Source: an uncultured Prevotellaceae bacterium (lineage in GTDB: Bacteria > Bacteroidota > Bacteroidia > Bacteroidales > Bacteroidaceae). Taken from it: 46,272 bases of DNA. Each line of letters opens with the position of its first letter. Position 1 is the stretch's first letter. Both the position numbers and the translations under genes were made by a program. Shown one piece after another: positions 24,751 through 34,500 of this stretch. The stretch covers positions 1 to 46,272 of the forward strand of contig CAMHEL010000013.1 in NCBI GenBank assembly GCA_946184125.1, in the 5' to 3' direction. Below the pieces are notes generated by a model. The model did not search any database, was not told the origin of the DNA, and saw only the letters and a list, made by a program, of their open reading frames with translations.

Positions 24751-26304
24751 ATGAGAAAGAGCTTCAACTTAACAGGCAGTTGCAACCCCGACAGACACTA
24801 TATGGTGGACATGGAGAAGCGTTTTCTTGCCGTTGAAAGCATGATTGATAGAGGGGAATACTTCACCATAAATCGTGCCCGTCAGTATGGTAAGACAACC
24901 ATGCTGCTGACCATCCGCCAAAAGCTTTCCGATAAATATTTGGTAATCAAAATCAGTTTCGAGGGATTGGGAGATGAGGCTTTCAAAACCATTTCTGATT
25001 TTGTGACTTCTTTCTGTGGCCTGATAACCGATTTCTTGCAAAATATCGGGATAGAAAAGGACTTGTGGCAGATTTTTGACCGCAAGGATTTGTCCACATT
25101 CGAGGAATTGTCAAAAGTCATCACACAGTTTTGTAATACAAGTTTGAAACCTGTCGTGCTCTTGATAGACGAAGTGGACAAAAGCAGCGACAACCAGTTG
25201 TTCCTCAACTTTCTGGGGATGCTTAGAAACATATTTCTCCAGCGGAATGAAGGCTTGGGCAATACTTTCCATAGCGTCATCCTCGCCGGTGTCTATGACA
25301 TTAAGAATCTGAAATTGAAACTCCGTCCGGATGAGGAAAGGAAATACAACTCACCGTGGAATATTGCCACCGACTTCCATGTGGATATGACCTTTCACCC
25401 CGAGGAAATCGCCCAGATGCTTGTTGACTATGAAAAGGATGTGCATACGGGCATGGATATCGAAACCATCAGCAGGGAGATCTATAAATACACCTCGGGC
25501 TACCCATTCCTGGTGAGCTGTATCTGCAAAATCATCGACGAGCGTCTGAATGCGGCTTGGAAGCTCGAAAATGTGCAGCAAGCGGTGAAAATCATTTCCA
25601 AGGGCGAGAATATCACATTGATTGATGACCTTTCAAAGAATATAGAGAATAATGCCGAATTGCGTGACTTCCTTTATTCCATCGTCATCAACGGGCAGGA
25701 GTACGGCTATTCGATGGTTGACCCTGTCGTGCGGCTGGCAAATATGTTTTCCTACATCCGTGAGAACCACCGTGGCAAGGCGATGATTCACAACTTGATT
25801 TTCGAGGAGGCTTTGTTCGTGTATTTCAGCAATAAGACCATGCGTGAGCAAGGCGACAAGATATCACCCTTCGTGGCCTCCTACATCCGCAACGGCTTGC
25901 TCAATATGGAGTATGTAGTTACACGTTTCCGTGACCTCATGCATGAGGAGTACCGCGAAAACACCGTGCCGTTTCTCGAAAAAGAGGGCCGACTGTTCTT
26001 CCTTACCTTCCTGAAGCCCATCATCAACGGTATAGGGTTCTATTATGTGGAGCCACAGCCACGCGACAACCGCCGCATGGACCTCGTAGTGACTTACGAC
26101 CGGCAGGAGTTCATATTCGAACTGAAAATCTGGCGGGGGGAGAAATACGAGGAGAGTGGTCGCGACCAGTTTGCCGGCTACCTTGCCACACGCGGTATGG
26201 ACGAAGGCTATCTCGTCACTTTCGACTTCTCGAAGAACAAACAGGAGACCGAGCCAAAGTGGGTGGAATTGCGCGGCAAGCGCATTTTCGAAGCGATTGT
26301 TTAG
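24751..26304 (+). CDS. AAA-type ATPase with C-terminal PD-(D/E)XK nuclease domain (type 1)
   Basis: A 517-residue protein. The N-terminal ATPase has a Walker A-like NRARQYGKTTML (41-52; the glycine-rich part is reduced to Q-Y-G before K-T) and a Walker B VVLLIDEVDKSS (135-146). A helical region follows (about 230-400). The C-terminal 90 residues hold a PD-(D/E)XK pattern: D444 (RRMDLVV), E457-x-K459 (FELKIW) and Q473-x2-Y476 (QFAGYL). This is the common Bacteroidetes AAA-like family usually called ATP-binding protein; its biochemical role is unproven, and a nuclease-based defence or toxin-like role is an inference. It has its own promoter and is A/T-richer in the first half than the second, by eye. 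Confidence 0.8.
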   Translation: MRKSFNLTGSCNPDRHYMVDMEKRFLAVESMIDRGEYFTINRARQYGKTTMLLTIRQKLSDKYLVIKISFEGLGDEAFKTISDFVTSFCGLITDFLQNIGIEKDLWQIFDRKDLSTFEELSKVITQFCNTSLKPVVLLIDEVDKSSDNQLFLNFLGMLRNIFLQRNEGLGNTFHSVILAGVYDIKNLKLKLRPDEERKYNSPWNIATDFHVDMTFHPEEIAQMLVDYEKDVHTGMDIETISREIYKYTSGYPFLVSCICKIIDERLNAAWKLENVQQAVKIISKGENITLIDDLSKNIENNAELRDFLYSIVINGQEYGYSMVDPVVRLANMFSYIRENHRGKAMIHNLIFEEALFVYFSNKTMREQGDKISPFVASYIRNGLLNMEYVVTRFRDLMHEEYRENTVPFLEKEGRLFFLTFLKPIINGIGFYYVEPQPRDNRRMDLVVTYDRQEFIFELKIWRGEKYEESGRDQFAGYLATRGMDEGYLVTFDFSKNKQETEPKWVELRGKRIFEAIV

Positions 26305-26409
26305 TGGCTTGTTCAAGTCAGCAGCTCCACATTTCGTCCATCTTCATCATTCTCGAAACCTTATGCTTATTAAAAACTTCCCACCACAATAGACAAATCT
26401 TGATTTATA

Positions 26410-27174
26410 ATGAGAAAATTGTTGTTCACCCTCGTATTAGCGCTTGTGGCCTTTACAGTCACCGCCCAGGACCACCTCGTCCGTCGTCCGTCGAAACCGG
26501 CAAAAACGACCACCGTCAAGCCGAGTCCTGCCAAACCCTCCAAAAACAATCGTTCTGGCTCACAGAAGCAGAAACCATCGACATCGAGCTCCACGGTTTC
26601 CTGCCCCGATGGCAACCATCCACATCTCATCGACCTCGGCCTGCCCTCTGGCACGAAATGGTCGTGCTGCAACGTCGGTGCCAACATACCTGAAAGTGCC
26701 GGTGGTTATTACGCATGGGGAGAAACCGAAACGAAATCAAATTACAGTTATCCCACTTACTCACATTGTGATGGTAAGATTGGCACTTGCCACAATCTCG
26801 GCTCCTGTATTAGTGGCACGAAGTACGACGTGGCCCATGTGAAGTGGGGTGGCAATTGGCAGATGCCGACCAAAGAACAATGCCAGGAGTTGCTCGACAA
26901 CTGCAGTCATAAATGGACTTCAGTGAATGGTGTGAGAGGTCAGAAATTCACAAGTAAGAAAACCAACCAAAGTGTTTTCTTTCCCGCTGTCAGGGAATAT
27001 GTTGGTTCAAGCATATCCACAAGCGCATCCATAGCTTGCTTTTATTGGTCGGGGACAAATGACACCAGCAGTTCCGGTGGCGCATTTTACTTCTACTTTT
27101 ATGACTCAGGTGTAAACGTGTGGGGTGACAGCAGCCGCAGTCGTGGAAGGCCCGTTCGCCCTGTCGCCAGATAA
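26410..27174 (+). CDS. Exported FISUMP-like protein (DUF1566-related)
   Basis: A 254-residue protein with a signal peptide (1-19, cut near VTAQ) and a Lys/Pro/Ser-rich linker (about 25-65). The globular domain begins HPHLIDLGLPSGTKWSCCNVG and includes YYAWGETETKSNYS, then GGNWQMPTKEQCQELLDNC, and ends with RGRPVRPVAR. This pattern is that of the Fibrobacter succinogenes major paralogous domain family, related to DUF1566 and possibly to lectin/SUMF-like folds. The function is not known; surface or periplasmic location is expected. Six or more cysteines suggest disulfides. No promoter box is visible in the 105 bp upstream, so it may be read from the AAA gene. It is likely a lineage-amplified paralogue. 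Confidence 0.75.
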   Translation: MRKLLFTLVLALVAFTVTAQDHLVRRPSKPAKTTTVKPSPAKPSKNNRSGSQKQKPSTSSSTVSCPDGNHPHLIDLGLPSGTKWSCCNVGANIPESAGGYYAWGETETKSNYSYPTYSHCDGKIGTCHNLGSCISGTKYDVAHVKWGGNWQMPTKEQCQELLDNCSHKWTSVNGVRGQKFTSKKTNQSVFFPAVREYVGSSISTSASIACFYWSGTNDTSSSGGAFYFYFYDSGVNVWGDSSRSRGRPVRPVAR

Positions 27175-27377
27175 AGGGAGGCGTATAAGAGGAACTTTGG
27201 ACAGGATATGTCCGTTTTCCAACGTGGCAACAGGTTGGTTTTCAGCCTTCATTTTCATTTTTTTTGTCCTCCAGGCAAAAAAATATGTGTTTTTGTGTCA
27301 CAAAAGAGGATTTTATGCGTATTAGAGACAGAGAATAGCAAAAAACATGTTCAAACCTCTAATTAAAACGATAAAAA

Positions 27378-28265
27378 ATGAAAAGAACGATGATGACCAT
27401 TGCCTCCATGCTCTTATTGATAGTGAGCATGTCGGGTTGCAGCACGAACGAGAATGTGGAAGCCGAGAGCGAAGCTGATGTGACAGAAAACAACGGCAAC
27501 GGCCAGGAGACCACCTATTCCTATGATGATTTCTCAGAAGTGAAAATCGACGGCTTTGTCCGTGCTTTCATCACTCAGGGTGAGAACTACACTATCAAAG
27601 TCATTGAAAGCTCAAACCCCAAGGTCAAGACCATTGTGGAGAAAAAAGGCGACGAACTGAACGTTTACACCAAGACGAAAGCCAAGAACACAAAAGACGG
27701 CGATGCGCCTACGGTATATGTGACCATGCCAAGCCTCAAGAAACTGGAGGGGAGCGGAGCGACAAAGACTACGATAGCTTTTCCCAAAACCGATGACTTG
27801 TATGTCGATTACTCCGGGGCATCCTACGTTGAGTTTGATGACATGAAATGCGCAGGACTGTCTATCAATTGCAGTGGCGCGTCGAAGATGAAATTCGGCA
27901 AGGTGGTTTGCTCCTCGTTGAGAAGCATACAGTCGGGAGCGTCGAATATGAGCCTTGAGGCGGCTGCCAGCGGAAGCATTTTTCTCGACAACAGTGGGGC
28001 ATGCAAGCAAAAGATGACATTGAACGGCTCCTCGCTGAAGGTCACCAATTCGGGAGCCTGCAACTGCGACATCTACTTCACGGGCTCGGCCGTAGAGATA
28101 TCCAGCAGTGGAGCAGGAAACACTAACCTCGACGTGGATTGCAAGGAACTGACGGCATCCAACGATGGCGCTGCAAAAATCACCATCTCTGGGACAGCCG
28201 ACAAGACCAACATCAACTCGAGCGGAGCCTCCAAAATCAACACCAAGAAACTCAATCAATTCTAA
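27378..28265 (+). CDS. GIN-domain (DUF2807) lipoprotein
   Basis: A 295-residue lipoprotein: signal peptide with a lipobox ending MSGC (C21), an acidic linker, then a head GIN domain (DUF2807, about 50-290). The family opening FSEVKIDGFVRAFITQGENY and the regularly spaced SGAS/SGAC/NSGA turns are clear; they recur every 18-25 residues and fit a right-handed beta-solenoid. It is expected on the outer membrane or facing the periplasm. Its function is unknown; the old label putative adhesin is a database name. It precedes the sigma factor by only 16 bp, so the pair is co-transcribed and this lipoprotein is a candidate signal partner. Confidence 0.85.
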   Translation: MKRTMMTIASMLLLIVSMSGCSTNENVEAESEADVTENNGNGQETTYSYDDFSEVKIDGFVRAFITQGENYTIKVIESSNPKVKTIVEKKGDELNVYTKTKAKNTKDGDAPTVYVTMPSLKKLEGSGATKTTIAFPKTDDLYVDYSGASYVEFDDMKCAGLSINCSGASKMKFGKVVCSSLRSIQSGASNMSLEAAASGSIFLDNSGACKQKMTLNGSSLKVTNSGACNCDIYFTGSAVEISSSGAGNTNLDVDCKELTASNDGAAKITISGTADKTNINSSGASKINTKKLNQF

Positions 28266-28281
28266 ACCTCTCTCACACATC

Positions 28282-29046
28282 ATGACCGACGAAGAACTGC
28301 GGAGCAAGCTTCCTGCACTGAGGCCTCGGCTGGTGGCCCATGCCCGTCGCTGTGTCAATGACAGCGACGAGGCAGAGGACATCGTGCAGGATGCCTTGCT
28401 GAGGATGTGGCTCATACGCGACAGACTCATCGGGCCGGTCGACGGAATGGCCATGGTGATAGTGAGAAACCTGTCCCTCGACTTCCTGCGCAAGAAACGT
28501 AAGATGGATGCTCTGACCGACATGGAGAAGTTGGAGATGGAAACAATGAAGCAGGACAGCCATAGCGACAATGCCGAGGAACTGTGGCGAATCGTCGCCT
28601 CTCTGCCCGAAAAGCAGCGCAACATCCTGAGAATGCATGATGTGGAAGGCGTCAGCTATGAGGAACTGTCGGAGGTCATGGGAATCTCTGCCGCCACACT
28701 CCGGCAAAATGTGAGCCGGACACGACGGGTGGTGAGGGTGCGATATCTTGCTGCCATCGGAGCCGCCGTGGCCCTGATGTGCATGGTCACCTTGGGGTGG
28801 CTTTCATGGCAGGACTACCAGCTCAAAAAGCAGTATGAGGGCTCTTATGTGATTGTCAACGGCAAGAGAAACAGCAACCTCAGGCAGATAAGGCCGCAAC
28901 TGGAGGATGCTCTCTCGTGGGCTGGGGATGTGGAGCACAATGTGCAGAGCGACGCCTTCATGAGACAGGCGGAAAACGATGTGCTGAACCATATCAGTGA
29001 CCCAGCGGAGCGCCAGAGACTGCGCGAAATATTGAATGATGAATAG
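28282..29046 (+). CDS. ECF sigma factor with C-terminal transmembrane helix and extracytoplasmic tail
   Basis: A 254-residue protein. Sigma region 2 is at about 5-80 (DEAEDIVQDALLRMW, then IVRNLSLDFLRKK) and region 4 at about 100-153 (LPEKQRNILRMHDVEGVSYEEL and a helix-turn-helix ending RTRRVVR). A hydrophobic helix at 156-176 (YLAAIGAAVALMCMVTLGWL) follows, then 78 residues (YEGSYVIVNGKR onward) ending LNDE. Most ECF factors end after region 4, so this is a membrane-tethered form. By my recollection the tail resembles separate membrane proteins found beside sigma genes in Bacteroidetes. The start at 28282 avoids overlap with the lipoprotein gene. No housekeeping -7 box precedes the unit, which would fit autoregulation. 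Confidence 0.85.
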   Translation: MTDEELRSKLPALRPRLVAHARRCVNDSDEAEDIVQDALLRMWLIRDRLIGPVDGMAMVIVRNLSLDFLRKKRKMDALTDMEKLEMETMKQDSHSDNAEELWRIVASLPEKQRNILRMHDVEGVSYEELSEVMGISAATLRQNVSRTRRVVRVRYLAAIGAAVALMCMVTLGWLSWQDYQLKKQYEGSYVIVNGKRNSNLRQIRPQLEDALSWAGDVEHNVQSDAFMRQAENDVLNHISDPAERQRLREILNDE

Positions 29047-29106
29047 GGGAGGCCCCGGTGATTGAAAACAAACACCATGGTGCATCCCGTCAACCTTTTA
29101 AAGGAA

Positions 29107-29511
29107 ATGGAATTGAAATATATCAGAAAACTATTTGTCCTTTGCCTTCTCCTGCTCATCGGGACAATGGTTTCTGCACAAAACAGGATTGACGAACTTG
29201 TGGAGAACCATTCCTGTCTGGGGTCATCGACCTTCACTTCGGTGGTGGACCGTGACCCTGGAACACGGAAAATCAATAAAGTGGTAAAAGTACTTCAGAT
29301 ACCAGGCCACCAGGCGAAGACTTTCCAGCAGGCTTTCCTGAAAGAGAGGAATACAGGCAGTTTCGGACAGAAAAGAGACGGCCAGGATGAGACCCTGACC
29401 TTGACCGTAGAAACAAAAGACCGTGTGCGTATCTACATGCTTCAGATGAAAATGGCGGGAGGCGTTTCGTGCACCTCAGCCAAAGTGACCGTTATCGTGA
29501 AGTATATCTGA
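29107..29511 (+). CDS. Small exported DUF5024-like protein
   Basis: A 134-residue protein with a signal peptide (MELKYIRKLFVLCLLLLIG to VSAQ) and a small domain: RIDELVENHS, VVDRDPGTRKINKVVKVLQI, a helical Lys/Phe-rich middle, and beta strands at the end (LTLTVETKDRVRIYMLQM, KVTVIVKYI). The pattern R-D-P-x-T-x-K followed by V-V-K is like the DUF5024 family; the function is not known. It is 60 bp after the sigma factor and probably the third gene of that unit. A start 15 codons upstream is possible but would spoil the signal peptide. The last 31 bp recur after the next gene (31260-31290). Confidence 0.65.
   Translation: MELKYIRKLFVLCLLLLIGTMVSAQNRIDELVENHSCLGSSTFTSVVDRDPGTRKINKVVKVLQIPGHQAKTFQQAFLKERNTGSFGQKRDGQDETLTLTVETKDRVRIYMLQMKMAGGVSCTSAKVTVIVKYI
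29481..29511 (+). repeat. Direct repeat, copy 1 (3' end of the DUF5024-like gene)
   Basis: These last 31 bp of the gene, including its stop codon, match 31260-31290 at 28 of 31 positions. See the remnant entry there. Confidence 0.7.
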
Positions 29512-29595
29512 TTTTGTCCCTACCTTAACATTATCTCTTTGCCTCAATCAGGGAAACAAAATCTGGTCGAAGAAGGTGGAAAAATGTCATGAAAG

Positions 29596-29626
29596 TTGGT
29601 GGATACAAAAAAAACACCTATCTTTG
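29596..29626 (+). promoter_or_regulatory. Promoter for the second AAA ATPase gene
   Basis: TTGG at 29596-29599 and TATCTTTG at 29619-29626, 19 bp apart. The start codon lies 29 bp downstream. Confidence 0.65.
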
Positions 29627-29655
29627 TATGAAAATATACAAAACTTCAAGAAAGT

Positions 29656-31239
29656 ATGACGGAAAGACGCTATCCTGTAGGCATCCAGACCTTCTCACGT
29701 ATAAGAAGTGAGGGGTATGTGTATATCGACAAGACCGACCTGATGTGGCGGATGACACGTGTTAGCCCTTATGTCTTCCTGAGCCGCCCGAGGCGGTTTG
29801 GAAAGTCTTTGCTCACCACCACGTTACGCTCCTTCTTCGAGGGGCGCCGCGAGCTCTTTGAGGGGCTTAAGGTGATGGAGATGGAGAAGGAGTGGCGATG
29901 TTATCCCGTGATCCATATCGATGTGAGCAGGGTCAAAGGACAAAAAAATGAGGATTTGTTGACCAATGCGCTGAAGAAACAGTTGAAGCCCTATACAGAA
30001 TGTTATGGTTCGGATCCTGATGAACTCACCCCTGGTCTGCTCTTTGACGGCCTCATCCGCCGTGCTTACCAACAAACGGGCGAACAGGTGGTGGTGCTCA
30101 TCGATGAGTATGATGCTCCGCTGCTTGAGGTGCTCCACGAGGATGAGCAGTTGGCGGGTTTCCGTCGTGTCATGCAGGAGTTCTACCAGTGCCTGAAGGC
30201 CGATGAAGCGATGATTCGCTTCTGTTTCATCACCGGCATCACGAAGTTCTCGCAGCTGAGCATCTTCTCCACATTGAACAATATCACCAACATCTCGCTC
30301 ATGCCTGAGTTCGCCGCCATCTGCGGCATCACCGGCGAGGAGATAGACACTCAGATGATGCCCGATGTGGAGCGTGTAGCTAAGGAATATGAGGTTTCGT
30401 CGGCTGAGATGCGGCAGATGCTCCGTGACACCTACGACGGCTATCGCTTCTCACGGAAGTCGCCCGACATCTACAACCCTTTCAGTTTGATGAAGGCCTT
30501 CAATGAACGTGAGTTGCGCTATTTCTGGTTTGAGAGCGGCACGTCGTCGTACTTGTTGCCTCAGATGCGGCGCTTCCGTACCGACATCACCAAGCTCGAT
30601 GACCTTGTCGTCTCGTCCGATGCCTTCGACCAACCCACAGAGAACATGATTGATGCCCTGCCCCTGCTCTACCAGTCGGGCTATCTCACCATCAAGGACT
30701 ACGACTTCATCAGCCAGGAATACACTTTGGGCATCCCGAATGTCGAGGTGCGCGTGGGGCTCACCAGGGGGTTGCTGCCCGCTGTCACGGGAATGCCCAC
30801 CGAGGGTGTGAGGTCGGGCTTCGCCGTTCGTTTCTGGCGTGCGCTGCGTGCCGATGACACCGAACTGGCGCTCAATGAGTTGAAGGCCTACCTCGCCAGC
30901 CTGCCCTATGTGGAAGGCTTCAAGAAAAAACTGGAGGAGGTGTCGAATGCCGAGGGGTTCTACGAGTGGTCGTTCTACCTCATCTTCTCGATGCTCAACG
31001 TCTATGTCGTCACGCAGGTGAAGAGCGCCAATGGCCGTGCCGACATGGTGGTGTTCATGCCCGACGCCATCTACGTGATGGAACTGAAAATCAACGGCAC
31101 GGCACAGGACGCCCTCGACCAGATCAACACCAAGGGCTATGCCGCACCCTATGCCACCGACCCGCGCCGCGTCGTCAAGGTGGGCATCGGCTTCTCCGTC
31201 AAAGACCGGACCATGACGGATTATATCATTGATGATTGA
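29656..31239 (+). CDS. AAA-ATPase-like protein with C-terminal PD-(D/E)XK nuclease domain (type 2)
   Basis: A 527-residue protein of the AAA-ATPase_like/DUF1703-type family. The N-terminus has the family opening (YPVGIQTFSRIRSEGYVYIDKT), a Walker A-like SRPRRFGKSLL (43-53) and Walker B VVVLIDEYDAPLL (145-157). The C-terminal nuclease-like domain shows D463 (RADMVVF) and E476-x-K478 (MELKI), followed by a Gln/Tyr-containing helix (ALDQINTKGYAAPY). It is unrelated in sequence to the protein at 24751 but built on the same plan. Members are numerous in gut Bacteroidales, and their role is unproven. The gene with its promoter sits between two copies of a DUF5024-like gene end. A strong terminator follows. 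Confidence 0.85.
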   Translation: MTERRYPVGIQTFSRIRSEGYVYIDKTDLMWRMTRVSPYVFLSRPRRFGKSLLTTTLRSFFEGRRELFEGLKVMEMEKEWRCYPVIHIDVSRVKGQKNEDLLTNALKKQLKPYTECYGSDPDELTPGLLFDGLIRRAYQQTGEQVVVLIDEYDAPLLEVLHEDEQLAGFRRVMQEFYQCLKADEAMIRFCFITGITKFSQLSIFSTLNNITNISLMPEFAAICGITGEEIDTQMMPDVERVAKEYEVSSAEMRQMLRDTYDGYRFSRKSPDIYNPFSLMKAFNERELRYFWFESGTSSYLLPQMRRFRTDITKLDDLVVSSDAFDQPTENMIDALPLLYQSGYLTIKDYDFISQEYTLGIPNVEVRVGLTRGLLPAVTGMPTEGVRSGFAVRFWRALRADDTELALNELKAYLASLPYVEGFKKKLEEVSNAEGFYEWSFYLIFSMLNVYVVTQVKSANGRADMVVFMPDAIYVMELKINGTAQDALDQINTKGYAAPYATDPRRVVKVGIGFSVKDRTMTDYIIDD

Positions 31240-31259
31240 GGTTTGAGTCTGCGCCGATT

Positions 31260-31290
31260 CAAAGTGGCCATCATCGTGAAGTATATCTGA
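31260..31290 (+). pseudogene. Remnant of a second DUF5024-like gene end
   Basis: 28 of 31 bases match 29481-29511. In the same frame it encodes KVAIIVKYI and a stop, against KVTVIVKYI and a stop, so two of three differences give conservative changes and one is silent. It stands 20 bp after the second AAA gene with no start of its own. This suggests a former tandem pair of DUF5024-like genes, of which the second lost all but its end when the AAA gene arrived or by deletion. Confidence 0.6.
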
Positions 31291-31328
31291 GCAATTCCAC
31301 CGCTCGAAAACTTGAAGAAATAGAATGT

Positions 31329-31380
31329 GCCCCGACAAATCAGGGAATAATGATTTTCCTCTTGATTTGTCGGGGCTTTT
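31329..31380 (+). terminator. Strong intrinsic terminator after the second AAA gene
   Basis: GCCCCGACAAATCA (31329-31342) is fully complementary to TGATTTGTCGGGGC (31363-31376). The loop between them can add an AGGGAA/TTTCCT stem, and four T follow. It is the clearest terminator in the window. Confidence 0.85.
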
Positions 31381-31424
31381 ATGATGTCCCCTCCCGACGA
31401 ACGTAGATTTCTTTGCCGGTAAGG

Positions 31425-31455
31425 TTGGCGGTTTGCCAAATATTATGTAAATTTG
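31425..31455 (+). promoter_or_regulatory. Promoter for the nuclease-helicase gene
   Basis: TTGG at 31425-31428 and TAAATTTG at 31448-31455, 19 bp apart. The leader would be about 100 nt, with no further feature recognised between 31456 and 31559. Confidence 0.65.
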
Positions 31456-31559
31456 CAGTACCAGCTTCTGCGGCCTTCAAAACAGAGGCGTGAACACCCC
31501 GTTAATTCAAAGTGACATAATACAATTTCTATATACCGAGTGAAAAGTCCATCATTACC

Positions 31560-34500
31560 ATGCCGCATTTCGATTACCCCCTGAAACCAGAAATCATTTT
31601 TGATGACATCCTGCAAGTCCTCCACAGCAAGGAGAGTGTCCGTAGGCGTTATAGCCAGTTGCATTTGTTATTTGTGAGAATGCTCAACGACAGCACGTCG
31701 CATAGCGCACTCACTTTCTCGGGTCCCTATGCCCGTCTCGACCATCTATGCCGCCAGATGAACTACCCGGCAGATGCCGTCAGGCGAATCAACGCTTTCC
31801 GTATCCGTGCCATGAAGTGTGCCAGCATCCCTCCCGATGACCTCGACCGCCACTGGCTCACCGATGTCAAAGCCCTCTGCGACTTCGTGGCGGCGGTTCA
31901 CAGCACAACAGTGCCGACGCCTCTTGCCAACTGTCTGCCTGTGGCATATCCGCCACAACCCTATCAGGGGATGGAGACCGATGTCATTCGTGGTGTGGTG
32001 AGAAAAGTGGAAAATGATGTGCTATCCATCCAACCCATGGATTACGACAACCGCACCGTGGCCGTCGCATTAACCGGAGCCGACGATGAAGCCATAGATT
32101 TTCGCTATATCAAAGAGTTGGTGAGCGAAGGCGACCGCATCAATGTCATACAACCCATTTTAAGAGATGGCGTTTACTATCCGCAACTCATTGTCTATCA
32201 GCCCGATTTCCTCGTCGATATCTCAACCATCGCTTCCTGTTTCGAATCCTATGCCAACAGTCCTTTGGCCTATCTGCTCAGTCTCATCTCGCCAAGCGCC
32301 AACAGCAAGGCCATACAACTGGGAAATTATGCGAGCCAACTGCTCGATGAAGCCATCCACCATGCCGGTGCACCTTTAGACTATGCTTCCAGCGTGAGGA
32401 AATTCTTCCGCAACAACGCGGTGCGTATCGCCACCTGCCCCGACATGGACAACACGTTTCATAAGGATGCGAAGCAGCAACAGGAAATCTTGCAATATAT
32501 GGTCAATCATACTTTCCGGGAAATCAGCGGATATGATGCCGACCATGTGCTGCTCGAACCCTCGTTCTTTTGCGAGATGCTTGGCGTGCAGGGGCGTATG
32601 GACCTGCTGCAAGACGACATGCGGGTACTCATCGAACAGAAGTCGGGCAAACGGGGATTCGGCGACAAGCACCAAGAGAAACATTACGTGCAAGTGCTTC
32701 TCTATCGCGCACTGCTCCAATACAATTTCCGCTTGCAGGCCAAAGAAATCGACACCTATTTGCTCTATTCCAAATTCCGCGACGGACTGATGAAGGAGGG
32801 CGGGGCACCACACCTGCTCGCCGAAGCCTTCAAAATGCGTAACCAGTTGGTGCATCTCCTCATGAGGGTCGCCAATGGGGAAAGTGCCGCAATTCTTGAC
32901 TCACTGACGCTGGATACGCTCAACCAAAAAGGCCTTTCGGGCAATTTCTGGAATAAATGGATAATGCCCCAACTCGTCGACAAACTCAAGCCGTTGGAGA
33001 ACGTCAAGCCCTTGACACACGACTATTTCCACCGCCTGCTGGCTTTTGTCGCCCGTGAGCACATTTTGGCTAAAGTAGGCTCTTCCAATAAGGACGCGAG
33101 CGGACTGGCCGCGATGTGGAACTCCACCCAGGAGGAGAAACGCGAGGCCGGCAACCTCATGGATGCAATGATCATCAGCAGCCTGGTGGAGAGCGAGGAG
33201 GGCGAGGGCATCAGCGAGGTGGTGCTCAGCATCGGTGCCGACGAGCACTGCACCATGCCCAATTTCAGGGTGGGCGACGTGGTGGTGGTCTATCAATACA
33301 AGCAAGGCGAGAGCCCCAATCCTACCAAGACCATGGTCTTGCGCTCCACCATCAAGGAAATCACACCCGATAAGGTGACCATCGCCCTGCGTGCACCACA
33401 GAAAAATGCTTCGGTGTTTCATCTCGACGACCCGGAAGTGAGATGGGCGGCAGAGCACGACTTTATTGAGAGCACCACGACCACCCTTTACCGGTCGGTG
33501 GCAGCCATTCTCACCGCTACCCCCGAGCGCAGTGCGCTCCTCCTCGGACAGCGGGAGCCAAGGGTGGAGCCGGGGCAGAGCCCCATGGGCAATTATGGAC
33601 CTTTTGATGATATGGTGAGGCGTTTCGTGGCGGCACGCGACCTGTTTATCCTCATCGGGCCTCCTGGCACAGGGAAGACCTCGATGGGACTGGTCAACAT
33701 GCTCAAGGAAGAGATGGCACGTCAAGGCAGTGTGCTGCTGCTCTCATTTACCAACAGAGCGGTCAATGAGATTTGCGCACAACTCGTCGCCCAGGGCATC
33801 GACTTTCTCAGACTGGGCGGCAGCGTGACTTGTCCTCCAGAATACAGGGAACATCTGTTGAGCGAGAAAGCCTTGAAAGAGAGTGGGGTGGAGGGCGTCA
33901 AACAATTGGTGAGGCATGCGAGGGTGGTGGTCTCCACCACATCGACCATGCTCTCCAATGTCGACCTCTTCACGCTGCGCAATTTCTCCCTCGCCATCAT
34001 CGACGAGGCGTCTCAAATCCTCGAACCACACCTGCTGGGCATCCTTTGTGCCCGGCATGGCAGCGGCGATGCCATCAGCCGCTTTGTGCTCATCGGCGAC
34101 CACAAACAGTTGCCCGCCGTTGTCCAACAGAGTGAGATGGAGTCGCGTGTCAACGAGGCCTCATTGCGGGAAATAGGGCTGGTGGACTGCAGGCTCTCGC
34201 TCTTCGAGCGGTTGCTCACCATCTTCAGAGGAAAGGAAGGAGTGGTAGACCAGTTTGCCTCGCAGGGGCGTATGCACCCCGAAGTAGCCAGTTTCCCCAG
34301 CGAGGTCTTCTACCAAGGCCGTCTAAAACCCGTGCCCGTGCCTCATCAGACGAAGCCGCTCGCTTTTGTCAACTACGACAGCAATGACGAGATGCAGCGA
34401 ATCTTAGCAACACACAGAATTGTGATGATGGATGTGAGGAACAAAAGACCCGAACTTGGGGCGGAGAAAGTGAACCATGCCGAGGCGGAAACGGTCGCCG

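Noticed and set aside
27191..27215. GGAAC at 27191 followed by GTCC as an ECF-type promoter for the sigma unit
   Set aside because: The spacing between the elements is about 14 bp rather than 16-17, the site is about 180 bp from the gene, and GGACA/TGTCC there forms a small hairpin that explains it equally well.
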